Source: an uncultured Pseudomonadota bacterium (GTDB lineage Bacteria; Myxococcota_A; UBA796; SXON01). From it: 64,000 nt of DNA. The stretch covers positions 100,925 to 164,924 of the forward strand of contig CAIMSU010000117.1 in NCBI GenBank assembly GCA_903844155.1, read 5' to 3'. The translations under genes were made by a program, and so were the position numbers. The notes under the pieces were generated by a model. That model did no database searches. It was given only the letters and a program-made list of their open reading frames with translations, and was not told the origin of the DNA. Shown here one piece after another: positions 51,180-59,113 of this stretch (within the stretch, counting starts at the first letter, position 1; each line of letters begins with the position of its first letter).

Positions 51180-51273
51180 CCCCTCCCGCCGCCCCCTCCC
51201 GCCTCCCCTCCCTCCTGCCTTTCGCCCACCACCCCCCGCTGCCCATCGCGCAGTCCCGCCCCACGAGGTCCCC
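51180..51273 (+). promoter_or_regulatory. C-rich leader before ftsZ
   Basis: Almost purely pyrimidine and strongly C-rich for about 75 bases (51180-51256), then cacgaggtcccc with GAGG as the ftsZ ribosome-binding site. C-rich, G-poor RNA is the kind bound by Rho; a similar stretch precedes murE. No ORF. Confidence 0.45.
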
Positions 51274-52392
51274 ATGATCGAGCTCATCAACGAAATCGCC
51301 GCCGAAAACCGCGCCCGCATCAAGGTCATCGGGGTCGGCGGAGCAGGCGGCAACGCCGTCAACAACATGATCCGCTCCGGGCTGACCGGCGTGGAGTTCA
51401 TCGTCATCAACACAGACGCGCAGGATCTCGCCCGCTCGCTCGCGCCCCAGCGCTACCAGCTCGGCGTCCAGCTCACCAAGGGCCTCGGCGCTGGCGCCGA
51501 CCCCGAGATGGGCCGCGCGGCGGCGCTTGAGGATCGCGAGCGCATCGCCGAGCTCGTCGCGGGCGCCGACATGGTGTTCGTGACCGCGGGCATGGGCGGC
51601 GGCACCGGCACCGGCGCAGCACCGGTCGTCTGCGAGGTCGCCAAGGAGCTCCAGGTGCTCACCGTCGGCGTCGTCACCCGGCCGTTCCCGTTCGAGGGCC
51701 GTCGGCGCAAGAAGCAGGCCGAGGAGGGCATCGAGGCGATGACCACGCACGTGGACACGCTCATCACCATCCCGAACGCCCGGTTGATCCAGGTCATGAA
51801 CGAGAAGTCGTCCATGGTCGACGCGTTCAAGAAGGCGGACGATGTGTTGCTCAACGCCGTGAAGGGCATCTCGGACCTGATCAACGGGAACGGCGTGATC
51901 AACGTCGACTTCGCGGACGTGCGGACGATCATGAAGGGCCAGGGGCTGGCGCTCATGGGCGTTGGCGTCGCCTCCGGCGACCACCGCGCGGTCGAAGCGG
52001 CCACGCGGGCCATCAACTCGCCGCTGCTCGACGAGATCAGCATCCACGGCGCCAACAGCGTCCTGTTGAACTTCAGCGCCAGCTCGTCGCTGACGCTTTT
52101 TGAGATCAACGAAGCCGCGTCGATGGTGCAGGAAGAATGCGCGGAAGAGGCGAACGTCATCTTCGGCTTCGTCATCGACGAGGCGCTTGGCAACCAGGTG
52201 CAGGTCACCGTCGTCGCCACCGGCTTCCAGTCCGCCCAGCGCGCCACGCTCACCCCGCAGCTCGCCGAGATGCGCATCCAGAAGAGCGTGAACAGCAACC
52301 GCGGCGGTGGCGGAAATGGCCGCGTTGCGACTGGGTTCGACCCGATCCGCAGCGAGGATTACGACATCCCCACCCTGCTCCGTCGGAGCTGA
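51274..52392 (+). CDS. ftsZ: Cell division GTPase FtsZ
   Basis: 372 residues from ATG 51274, with GAGG seven bases upstream. Tubulin-like GTPase that forms the Z-ring. '[18 protein letters not shown]', '[12 protein letters not shown]', tubulin signature '[14 protein letters not shown]', T7-loop '[26 protein letters not shown]'. The C-terminal linker is very short ('[18 protein letters not shown]') and ends in the conserved peptide '[11 protein letters not shown]', which normally binds FtsA/ZipA-type anchors even though ftsA is not adjacent. Confidence 0.97.
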   Translation: MIELINEIAAENRARIKVIGVGGAGGNAVNNMIRSGLTGVEFIVINTDAQDLARSLAPQRYQLGVQLTKGLGAGADPEMGRAAALEDRERIAELVAGADMVFVTAGMGGGTGTGAAPVVCEVAKELQVLTVGVVTRPFPFEGRRRKKQAEEGIEAMTTHVDTLITIPNARLIQVMNEKSSMVDAFKKADDVLLNAVKGISDLINGNGVINVDFADVRTIMKGQGLALMGVGVASGDHRAVEAATRAINSPLLDEISIHGANSVLLNFSASSSLTLFEINEAASMVQEECAEEANVIFGFVIDEALGNQVQVTVVATGFQSAQRATLTPQLAEMRIQKSVNSNRGGGGNGRVATGFDPIRSEDYDIPTLLRRS

Positions 52393-52414
52393 TCCGGAGG
52401 CCGGGCGCCGACGA

Positions 52415-52420
52415 TAGGTG
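52415..52420 (+). promoter_or_regulatory. -10-like TAGGTG, 6 nt before ATG 52427
   Basis: TAGGTG, then ggacgg, then ATG 52427. It selects ATG 52427 over the in-frame GTG at 52418, which lies inside the hexamer. Confidence 0.5.
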
Positions 52421-52426
52421 GGACGG

Positions 52427-53191
52427 ATGCTGATCGTGCGTTCCACCCTCGCGCTCTACACAGCCGCTGCGCTTGACGCCGCCCGCGCGACGCTGCGCAG
52501 CGCCTGGGGCTTCCTGCTCCTGGTGCTCCTCACGCCGGTGCTTTACCTGGCTTCAATGGCCCTTTCGCCCCTTGGCATGCTCGGCGGGCTAGCGGTGGGA
52601 TTGCTCACGGCGGCATGCGCAGGCTCCTACCTGGCCTGCATCGAAGATGCGCTGGGGCGACAGGGTGGGCGCAGCCTGTCCCTGGCCAATGTCCAAGCAA
52701 ATCTGGGGCGATATACCTGGGATGTCATCGGTGTGAGCTTTCCGATATGGATTGGCCAGCTCGTCGTCGGGCTGGTTCCCCTCCCCCTGGGTCTCGTATA
52801 CGGGCTTGTCGTTAGCGTGGCGTTCAACGCCGCACCGGAGATGATCGGGCGCTTCCGGGGGACGGGAACGGAGCTGCTCCTTGCGTCGGCACGCTGGCTT
52901 CGGGAGAACGGGCCTGAGTGGTTCATCCCCCAGATCCTCCTCTTGTTCCCGCTCGCCCTGTGGCGCCCCGGCAACGCAGTGAGCATTCTGGCGATGTTCG
53001 GTCCCCAATTCGGCTTTGTCAACGCCGGAAGTATCCTTCTTGGGATGGCCGGGCCGCTCACCTGGTTGGCTGGCTTCGGGATGGTGCTGTTCGTGCACGC
53101 GCTCATGCTGTTCCGTGCAGCGCTCTACACCCGCCTGGGCCCGGGCGGGCGACGCCAGCGCCTCTGGAGAGCGCGGGTGGGCGCGAGCTGA
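52427..53191 (+). CDS. Hypothetical polytopic membrane protein
   Basis: 254 residues with about six hydrophobic segments ('WGFLLLVLLTPVLYLASMAL', 'MLGGLAVGLLTAACAGSYLACI', 'FPIWIGQLVVGLVPLPLGLVYGLVVSVAFN', 'FIPQILLLFPLALW', 'ILLGMAGPLTWLAGFGMVLFVHALMLF') and a basic C-terminus. No family recognised; the internal 'AAPEMIGRFRGTGTELLLASARWLRENGPEWF' loop is cytoplasmic by charge. Not coupled to ftsZ (34-bp gap, own -10-like element). Confidence 0.65.
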   Translation: MLIVRSTLALYTAAALDAARATLRSAWGFLLLVLLTPVLYLASMALSPLGMLGGLAVGLLTAACAGSYLACIEDALGRQGGRSLSLANVQANLGRYTWDVIGVSFPIWIGQLVVGLVPLPLGLVYGLVVSVAFNAAPEMIGRFRGTGTELLLASARWLRENGPEWFIPQILLLFPLALWRPGNAVSILAMFGPQFGFVNAGSILLGMAGPLTWLAGFGMVLFVHALMLFRAALYTRLGPGGRRQRLWRARVGAS

Positions 53192-53238
53192 CCGGCGCCG
53201 CCAGAACCGGCCGTCAATCTCGATCGAGGCGACGCATC

Positions 53239-53254
53239 TGTAATACGCGTTACA
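53239..53254. promoter_or_regulatory. Inverted repeat TGTAA-N6-TTACA
   Basis: TGTAATACGCGTTACA: 5-bp arms around a 6-bp core that is nearly palindromic (acgcgt overlaps it). AT-richer than its surroundings and 45 bp before the GTG of the 53299 gene. A candidate operator for a dimeric repressor. Confidence 0.4.
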
Positions 53255-53286
53255 ATTGACGAGGTCGTTTCCGGATTGTTGCACGA

Positions 53287-53292
53287 TAGTGA
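53287..53292 (+). promoter_or_regulatory. -10-like TAGTGA, 6 nt before GTG 53299
   Basis: TAGTGA (or GATAGT two bases earlier), then ttgatc, then GTG 53299. Supports GTG 53299 over TTG 53293. Confidence 0.4.
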
Positions 53293-53298
53293 TTGATC

Positions 53299-54348
53299 GT
53301 GTCCGTATCGGCCAAAACGCCCGTCTCCCCGATCGCGACCGCCCCGCCTCTGCTCGCGTTGTGCGGTGGGTACTTTAGCTTCTACGTCATCACCGGGGTG
53401 AGCGTAAAGTATTTTGAGGGCTCCGCGGCCGCGGGGTACCCCGGGATGGCGGATGGGACCTTCCTCGTCTACAGCACGGTGGGTGGATCGGCGTTGTGCC
53501 TGATGATCTGTGCGGCGCTCGGATGGTTCAGCCTCGGGTCCGGCCGTCGAATCGCCCTTTTCGGACTCCCGGTCCCGGAGGAGGCCCGAGCGCTCGTGCC
53601 CTCCGGGATCTGCGCCGCCGTCATCATTCCCGCGACGACCCTGCTCTATTCACTGCCGATCTCGGTCATGGTCGCCATGGTCATGATGCGCGGCAGCATC
53701 ATCGTCGTAAGTCGGCTGGTTGACGCCGTTCTGCACCGGCAAGGGCTGCGCAAGGGGGTGGTGAGATGGGAGGAGAACGTGGCGGTGGCGTTCGCCCTGC
53801 TCGCCCTCGCGATCCCCCTCGTGGAGTCCCCCAGTCTCCAACTGAACGGCGCCGCGATGGGCATTTTCGGCAGCTATGTCGCGGCATATGCGGTCCGACT
53901 CTACCTGATGAACCGCTTCAAACTGAGCGGCGCTTCGGGGGTCAAGGCTGACAGCCGGTACTACTTCGCCGGGGAGCAGGCCGTCGCGTCGGTGGTGCTC
54001 CTGGCTGTCGCGGTGCTCATTGGTCTCGGCGCAGGGGTCGGGCCACTCGGCGACTCGATGCGGGCTGCCTGGGGCGCGCCCCCCGCCTGCTGGCCGGCCG
54101 CGCTGGCAGCGGGCGCTGCCTTCGGAATGGTGGCGTTCTTCTCCGTCTTCATCTTCCTGCAGCCCGGCAGGAGCGCGACGTTCTCCGGCCTCGTCAACCG
54201 GCTGACATCCCTTGTCGCCGGCACAGTGGCCACGGTTTGTACCCACGTGTGGTTGGGTGGGAAGGCGCCGGCGACGAGCGACTGGGCCTCGCTGGGGGTC
54301 ATTGGCGTCGCGGTGAGCTTCCTGGCGCTCGGAGAGCGACGCAAGTAA
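53299..54348 (+). CDS. Putative DMT/EamA-like transporter
   Basis: 349 residues from GTG 53299. About ten transmembrane segments in two similar halves, with short loops, matching the layout of the drug/metabolite transporter (EamA) superfamily. 'PISVMVAMVMMRGSIIVVSRLVDAVL' corresponds to the TM4 region of the first half, followed by 'RWEENVAVAFALLALAIPLVE', and 'GLVNRLTSLVAGTVATVCTHVWLGGKAPATSDWASLGVIGVAVSFLALGERRK' is a typical second-half ending. Substrate unknown. It has its own promoter-like element and a nearby inverted repeat, so it may be regulated on its own. Confidence 0.6.
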   Translation: MSVSAKTPVSPIATAPPLLALCGGYFSFYVITGVSVKYFEGSAAAGYPGMADGTFLVYSTVGGSALCLMICAALGWFSLGSGRRIALFGLPVPEEARALVPSGICAAVIIPATTLLYSLPISVMVAMVMMRGSIIVVSRLVDAVLHRQGLRKGVVRWEENVAVAFALLALAIPLVESPSLQLNGAAMGIFGSYVAAYAVRLYLMNRFKLSGASGVKADSRYYFAGEQAVASVVLLAVAVLIGLGAGVGPLGDSMRAAWGAPPACWPAALAAGAAFGMVAFFSVFIFLQPGRSATFSGLVNRLTSLVAGTVATVCTHVWLGGKAPATSDWASLGVIGVAVSFLALGERRK

Positions 54349-54351
54349 TCA

Positions 54352-55377
54352 TCACGGCGTTGGAGCTGGTGTTCCGGCAGCCTGCATCGCCGCATACTTG
54401 GTGATGAGGTCGTTCATGTTGGTCGTCCGAAGGTCGCCGCCTGCAGAGGGCATGAAGAGGATTGGCTTGCCCGCGAGCGCCTCCGCGACCTTGATCTTGA
54501 CCATGTTGTGCCCGCCGGCGCCCGCCATCGCCTTGGACTGTGCCTTGAGCCCCTCTGTGCGCGACTTGGCCTCGGCGAGCAGCGCCTGCGCCTCCCGGTC
54601 TCGCTGAAAATACGTCGCATCCGCCTGCAATTGCGCCTTTTGCGCCTCACCCTTGGCCGTCTCGATCTTCTGGTTGACCTCGCCCTTGGCGACCTCCAAC
54701 TCGCGCTTCATCTGCTCGGCCGCGGCCTCGCTCTCAGATCGCAGGCGCGCTGCCTCCTGCTCCGCGACGGTCTTGTCCTTGATGACCTGCTCATAGGCAG
54801 GGTTGAAGCTGTGCTCTCCGAGCAGCACCTGGTCAACCAGCACGCCTTCGGGCGCCAGGTAGTGGGCGCACGCCTCACGCGCTTGATCGGCCTTGTTGAA
54901 GCGGATGTCTGCGTCGTAGAACTGCTCGGAGCGCAGCTCGTTCAGCACGTCGCGGAGGACGGTTCGAACGACTGGTCTCACCAGGCGCTCCTCGATCTCC
55001 TTGGTACTGCCGCCGACGAACTGCAGCAGGTAGGGCGTCTTGTTCGGGTCGATGCGCCAGGCGATCGTGACGTCCACGCTGATGTCGTTGCCGTCGGAGG
55101 TCTTGAACTTCAGGGAGTCGTCACCGTTGCGCGCGCCGGTGTCGGGCGAACGGGTCATCGCGAGGTTCTGCAGACCGACATCGAAAACGGTCCATTCGTT
55201 GATGATGGGCGGGAAAAAGTAGGTCTGTCCGGCGGGATAGGGCTCTGGAACGACACCCGTCTGACCGACAAGGGCGAGGCGAACGGTTCGGACGCCGACC
55301 TCAGTGGATTCGAGGGAGTGCGGAACACAGCCGGACAAGCCAACGGCAAGAATCATGGTGCCCACGGGGATGCGCAT
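54352..55377 (-). CDS. SPFH/Band-7 domain lipoprotein
   Basis: 341 residues. The N-terminus 'MRIPVGTMILAVGLSGC' is a lipoprotein signal (Cys17), unusual for an SPFH protein, which would normally have a transmembrane anchor or hydrophobic hairpin. SPFH core: 'TEVGVRTVRLALVGQTGVVPEPYPAGQTYFFPPIINEWTVFDV', 'SDGNDISVDVTIAWRID', 'VVRTVLRDVLNELRSEQFY'. A long coiled coil follows ('EQEAARLRSESEAAAEQMKRELEVAKGEVNQKIETAKGEA') and a Pro-rich tail. SPFH proteins form oligomeric membrane cages or scaffolds. It starts 2 bp after the companion SPFH gene. Confidence 0.85.
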   Translation of the reverse strand: MRIPVGTMILAVGLSGCVPHSLESTEVGVRTVRLALVGQTGVVPEPYPAGQTYFFPPIINEWTVFDVGLQNLAMTRSPDTGARNGDDSLKFKTSDGNDISVDVTIAWRIDPNKTPYLLQFVGGSTKEIEERLVRPVVRTVLRDVLNELRSEQFYDADIRFNKADQAREACAHYLAPEGVLVDQVLLGEHSFNPAYEQVIKDKTVAEQEAARLRSESEAAAEQMKRELEVAKGEVNQKIETAKGEAQKAQLQADATYFQRDREAQALLAEAKSRTEGLKAQSKAMAGAGGHNMVKIKVAEALAGKPILFMPSAGGDLRTTNMNDLITKYAAMQAAGTPAPTP

Positions 55378-55379
55378 GG

Positions 55380-56408
55380 CTACCAGTCCTTCGTCATCCG
55401 CTCGACGTCGAGCGGGTTCATGGCCGACGGGCCGTCCGTGGGGACGATGATGACCTGCGTATTCTGCAGGGCGTCCGCCATCTTCAGGCCAACCACGTTG
55501 GATGCACCGGCGGCCGTCAGCGCCTCATTTTCCATGCCCTTTGACTGGGCCTTGGCCAGCTCGACCAGGAGGTCGCCTTCGGCGACCCGCTTTCGGCTGT
55601 ACAGGTCATAGTCTGCGGCGATCTTGGCCACCTCTGACTCGCCGCGCTGTCGCTCGACATCGATGGTGGCCTTCCCCTCGGCCAGGACGCGGTTCTTCTC
55701 GGCCTCCTCCGTGGCGGCGATGGACTCAGCGCGGTTCTTGAATACCGTCTGGTCCTGGATCTTCCGGTCCTCGATCGCCTTCTGGTAGCGGTCGTCGTAG
55801 CTGAAATGCCGCACCATGACCCCCCAGACTGCGATCCCGTCCGGATCCAATTCCTTCGTCAGCAGGTCCATGCACTCCAACGCCTTCTGGCGACGAAGGG
55901 CCCCGGCGTAGAATTGGTCGGCGTTGAGCTCGCCCAATTTCTGGCGTAGCACCTGATCGGCGCGCGGCATCACCAGCGCTGTGACGTACAGTCGGCCCGG
56001 CCCAACCGAGGTGACAAGCTTGTAGGGATCCACGATCCGGTACAGGACGCTCACATCGACGACCACCCGGTACCCCTCGGACGTTTGGATGTGGATCGAG
56101 GGCGCATAGTCGGCCAGTTCGCTGCGCTGTATGGTGTCGTCGTTGAATTCAACGAGCTGTAGTTTCCGCGGAAGCACATGGAATCGCTCGTATCCGGGGA
56201 TGAGCAGATGAGTCCCGGGCGGAAAGATGTCCGCCTGCAACCCCTTCCCCGGACCAAAGTAGACCTGGCGAATCGCGAACTCATCCGGTGCGATGTTCAC
56301 AGTCGTCGAAAATAGCAGGAAGAGCAGGAACGCTACGGCAAACGCGGACAAGAAGAGATACTTGAGCAACCCACCCGGGGCACTTGGAAGTTGGACCTTT
56401 ACAGCCAT
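55380..56408 (-). CDS. SPFH/Band-7 domain membrane protein
   Basis: 342 residues from ATG 56408. N-terminal transmembrane segment ('LLKYLFLSAFAVAFLLFLLFSTTV'), SPFH domain ('IAPDEFAIRQVYFGPGKGLQADIFPPGTHLLIPG', 'TSEGYRVVVDVSVLYRIVDPYKL', 'LRQKLGELNADQFY'), then a coiled coil ('AATEEAEKNRVLAEGKATIDVERQRGESEVAKIAADYDL'). It resembles the HflK/HflC and prohibitin arrangement, with two paralogues encoded together. The pair could build a hetero-oligomeric ring. The -10-like TAGGGT before it contains the stop of the upstream gene. Confidence 0.88.
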   Translation of the reverse strand: MAVKVQLPSAPGGLLKYLFLSAFAVAFLLFLLFSTTVNIAPDEFAIRQVYFGPGKGLQADIFPPGTHLLIPGYERFHVLPRKLQLVEFNDDTIQRSELADYAPSIHIQTSEGYRVVVDVSVLYRIVDPYKLVTSVGPGRLYVTALVMPRADQVLRQKLGELNADQFYAGALRRQKALECMDLLTKELDPDGIAVWGVMVRHFSYDDRYQKAIEDRKIQDQTVFKNRAESIAATEEAEKNRVLAEGKATIDVERQRGESEVAKIAADYDLYSRKRVAEGDLLVELAKAQSKGMENEALTAAGASNVVGLKMADALQNTQVIIVPTDGPSAMNPLDVERMTKDW

Positions 56409-56414
56409 CGGCGC

Positions 56415-56420
56415 ACCCTA
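56415..56420 (-). promoter_or_regulatory. -10-like TAGGGT, 6 nt before ATG 56408
   Basis: Minus strand: TAGGGT, then gcgccg, then ATG. The first three bases are the TAG stop of the 56418 gene. Confidence 0.45.
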
Positions 56421-57038
56421 GCCCTTCTCACGTTGTGAGGACACGGCCTGGGCCTGGCGGGCACGATCGCCGTCACCCACCGGAACCGGGCCCGCTGCGG
56501 AGTCAGCCAGGGCGGCCGTCGGTGAGAGCCGCTCATCGGCGTCCTGAAGCTGGCCGAGGTCGTCCACCAGATCCTGCAGCTCGATCCGATAGCGGCGCCG
56601 CGCCCACGCCCCGATCCACTCCGGCCAGAACAACGCCAGTGGGGGCAGCAAGTAGAAGACGGGGTCCCAGGGGCCCCCAGCAGCCTCAAGCATCGCGCTC
56701 GAGACGAAGAGTCCGGCAACGAGCGGCAGCAGACGTTGGACGACGATGTTCACCGGTGTGATGGCCTCACGGCGTTCAACCTTGTTCTGTTCCACGGCGA
56801 GGCGGGCGTACCGCGGCATGAACGTCTCGACGGACTCGGTCTCGATCCGTCGGGCCTGAACCTCGTCACCCATGACCGAGCGGCACTCACGAGCGACGTT
56901 GTCGGCGATCTCCCGCGTGGTCTTCTGGACAGCGGCGCGGGCAACGTCCGGCGAGTCCAGGTGCGCACGCCGCACCGGCTCCAGACGTTCGATCAGGTTG
57001 GCGGCGAGGGTATCGAGGCGGAAGGACGCGGGGGCCAT
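56418..57038 (-). CDS. Hypothetical membrane protein linked to SPFH pair
   Basis: 206 residues. The helical N-terminal half (RLDTLAANLIERLEPVRRAHLDSPDVARAA) is soluble. Two hydrophobic segments follow ('LLPLVAGLFVSSAMLEAAGG', 'PVFYLLPPLALFWPEWIGAW'), then a short cytoplasmic tail with a helix ('QDLVDDLGQLQDADERL'). It may be the membrane partner of the SPFH complex, since all three genes run the same way with tiny gaps. Family unknown. Confidence 0.62.
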   Translation of the reverse strand: MAPASFRLDTLAANLIERLEPVRRAHLDSPDVARAAVQKTTREIADNVARECRSVMGDEVQARRIETESVETFMPRYARLAVEQNKVERREAITPVNIVVQRLLPLVAGLFVSSAMLEAAGGPWDPVFYLLPPLALFWPEWIGAWARRRYRIELQDLVDDLGQLQDADERLSPTAALADSAAGPVPVGDGDRARQAQAVSSQREKG

Positions 57039-57100
57039 TGTGCCGGATGGGGGAGGTACACCAGGCGACTATCAAGAAACCGCGCGCCGGGGGACGCAGC

Positions 57101-58630
57101 CTACCACTGCTCGAGGAGTCCGCTCGCCTGCGAGAGCCGGCCGGACCGCACCAGCGTGCCAGCGGCGCTCAAGCATGGCGAAAGCACCTGATCGTCCTCC
57201 CAGAACGGTACGACGGCACGCACCTGCCGGCGGGCAGCCTCAACGCCCGGGGCACCGGCGAGAGGAGCCTCGACAGTCCGACGGCCGCCGAGGAAGCGCA
57301 CCCCGGCCCTGCGAAAATCAAGGGCCTGGGCAGCGAACATCGCCTCAATGGCGACAATGTCGGCTGCATTCTCCAGCAGCCGGAGCGAGAGACGCCCCGC
57401 GATCGGGCCCATGCTGACGTGGTCCTCGCTGTGCTGAACGGTCGGAATGCTGTCAGTCACCGCGGGGTGAGACAGGCCCTTGCATTCACTCGCCAGGCTC
57501 GCTGCTGTGTACTGGGCCAGCATCAGCCCGGAATTCAGCCCGGTCCCCTCGACGAGGAAGCTGGGAAGGTCGCCTGCGAGGTGACCGGTGCACAGCCGAT
57601 ACGTCCGACGCTCCGATTGTGTCAGCGCTTGTGTCATCGCGGCACGCAGGTAGTCCAACGCTAAAGCTACCGGTGCTCCATGAAAATTGCCAACCTCGAC
57701 GACGCCTTCGTCCTCGAGCCACAGCGGGTTGTCGCATGCCCCGTTCAGCTCGCGTATCACAACGGCCTGAACGTGGGCGAGCGCCTCTGTGAGCGCCCCA
57801 ACGACGGCGGGTGCGGCGCGAAGGCTGAACGGGTCGGGCTGGTGCCCCGCCTGCGCGAGCTCGGAACCTGCGAGGAGCGCCCGCAACTCCCGCGCGACCT
57901 GCACGCCTCCCGGGTGACCTCGCAGCCCGAGGGCGCCCGGGGACAGGCAGCGAAGATCAGCCTGCAACGCCTCCATGGTCATCGCGCACGCGACAACCAG
58001 GGCATCGCGCACCCGCGTCGCCCGGTGAACCGCGATGGCCGCGAGGGCGGCCGTCAGCGTCGCCCCGTTGATGAGGGAGAGGGCTTCCTTCGGTGTCGGA
58101 CGCACGGGATGGAGGCCCAGGGCAGTGAGGTCGGGTCGCTCGACCCGGCTGCCGTCCGCCAGAGTGACCGCACCCCCAAGGCCACAAAGCACGCGCGCCG
58201 CATGCGCCAGGGGTGCCAGGTCTCCCGCGGCGCCCACACTCCCCTGCGAGGGGATGACGGGCGTGACTCCTGCGTTAAGCAGATCGAGGATCCGCTGGAC
58301 GGTCTCCGGCCGGACCCCACTGGCCCCGACAGCAAGCACGTTGGCGCGACACACCAGCAACGCACGAGCCACGGGCACGGGAAGCGCCTCGCCGACTCCG
58401 GAGCAGTGAGCCAGGATGAATGCGTCGGGATCGGCTGCCTCCGCGCGCGTTCCACCGACGATCTGGCGTCGCTTTCCTTCAAGCATCGCGGCGCCATCCC
58501 CGAACGCCCGGAGCGAGCCGGTCATCGCACGGACCGCCTCTCCGCCAAGCACGACACGTGCGCCGTGGGCTACAGCCACGACGTGGTCGGGCCGCAAGGC
58601 GTTGCCGCTGATGACGATCGTCGCTGGCAC
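57101..58630 (-). CDS. Aromatic amino-acid lyase homologue lacking the MIO serine
   Basis: 509 residues from GTG 58630 (TAACCG six bases upstream). Full-length HAL/PAL/TAL-fold protein: 'LAHCSGVGEALPVPVARALLVCRANVLAVGASGVRPETV', 'ALSLINGAT', 'DNPLW', 'GNFHGAPVALALDYL', 'SERRTYRL', 'GLNSGLMLAQYTAASL' and 'HSEDHVSMG' are all conserved. The MIO-forming Ala-Ser-Gly is Ala134-Ala135-Gly136 (codon GCG at 58226-58228). The catalytic-Tyr loop (YGVNTGFG in HAL) is replaced by 'RRQIVGGTRAEA', and the QDxYSLRC tyrosine is Phe269. Ammonia-lyase activity is not expected. Either a pseudoenzyme or a scaffold with another role; the intact fold and clean frame argue against simple decay. Confidence 0.85.
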   Translation of the reverse strand: MPATIVISGNALRPDHVVAVAHGARVVLGGEAVRAMTGSLRAFGDGAAMLEGKRRQIVGGTRAEAADPDAFILAHCSGVGEALPVPVARALLVCRANVLAVGASGVRPETVQRILDLLNAGVTPVIPSQGSVGAAGDLAPLAHAARVLCGLGGAVTLADGSRVERPDLTALGLHPVRPTPKEALSLINGATLTAALAAIAVHRATRVRDALVVACAMTMEALQADLRCLSPGALGLRGHPGGVQVARELRALLAGSELAQAGHQPDPFSLRAAPAVVGALTEALAHVQAVVIRELNGACDNPLWLEDEGVVEVGNFHGAPVALALDYLRAAMTQALTQSERRTYRLCTGHLAGDLPSFLVEGTGLNSGLMLAQYTAASLASECKGLSHPAVTDSIPTVQHSEDHVSMGPIAGRLSLRLLENAADIVAIEAMFAAQALDFRRAGVRFLGGRRTVEAPLAGAPGVEAARRQVRAVVPFWEDDQVLSPCLSAAGTLVRSGRLSQASGLLEQW

Positions 58631-58636
58631 GGCCCG

Positions 58637-58642
58637 CGGTTA
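58637..58642 (-). promoter_or_regulatory. -10-like TAACCG, 6 nt before GTG 58630
   Basis: Minus strand: TAACCG, then cgggcc, then GTG. Divergent from TAGACC (58668-58673), which stands five bases before ATG 58679. Confidence 0.4.
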
Positions 58643-58678
58643 TCCCGGGCACAGCCCCGCTGCGGGATAGACCGCCGC

Positions 58679-59113
58679 ATGCGATTCCACGAACAGGTGA
58701 TGGGCGTCTACTTTGACGACCTCGACGCATTCCAGGTCCTCCACAACGCCCGATACCTGCTCCTGTTCGAGCGCACGATTGGCTCGTTCTGGAAGCAACT
58801 TGGCTGGGGTTCGTTGCTCGCGCCTGCCGACAACCCCGACCAGTACCACGTCGTTCGCGCCAACCACATCCTCTACGATCGCCCCGTACGCGGCGTAGGC
58901 GAGGTCCGGGTGCGCATCTGGGTCGCACAGTTGGGACGGACGAGCCTGACGTTTGAGATGCGGATCCTTCCGATCGACAACGACGAGCCGTATTGCACCG
59001 GCACCCGAGTGATCGTCCGCGTGGACCCGGCCACCTTTGGGCCGGTTCCGTGGACGGAGGGCCTCCGGGACAAGCTCGCACCCTTCGTGGCGGCTCCTGG
59101 CGGGACCCCATGA
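58679..59113 (+). CDS. Hotdog-fold acyl-CoA thioesterase (4HBT type)
   Basis: 144 residues from ATG 58679. 4-hydroxybenzoyl-CoA-thioesterase family: the signature 'VYFDDLDAFQVLHNARYLLLFERT' contains the catalytic Asp and the H-N-x-x-Y helix start. 'HILYDRPVRGVGEVRVRIWVAQLGRTSLTFEMRI' forms the hotdog sheet. Cleaves acyl-CoA (or acyl-ACP) thioesters; chain preference unknown. The stop overlaps the ATG of the acyltransferase gene (ATGA), so both probably act on the same acyl pool. Divergent from the lyase homologue. Confidence 0.85.
   Translation: MRFHEQVMGVYFDDLDAFQVLHNARYLLLFERTIGSFWKQLGWGSLLAPADNPDQYHVVRANHILYDRPVRGVGEVRVRIWVAQLGRTSLTFEMRILPIDNDEPYCTGTRVIVRVDPATFGPVPWTEGLRDKLAPFVAAPGGTP

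Noticed and set aside
57101..58630. A recently inactivated pseudogene of histidine ammonia-lyase
   Set aside because: The frame is intact over 509 codons, many lyase-fold motifs are preserved and the start has a promoter-like element; only catalytic positions are changed. No hut genes are adjacent.
57680..58678. Long plus-strand open frame leading into the thioesterase
   Set aside because: It is antisense to the lyase homologue. The thioesterase family begins at ATG 58679, preceded by a -10-like element.
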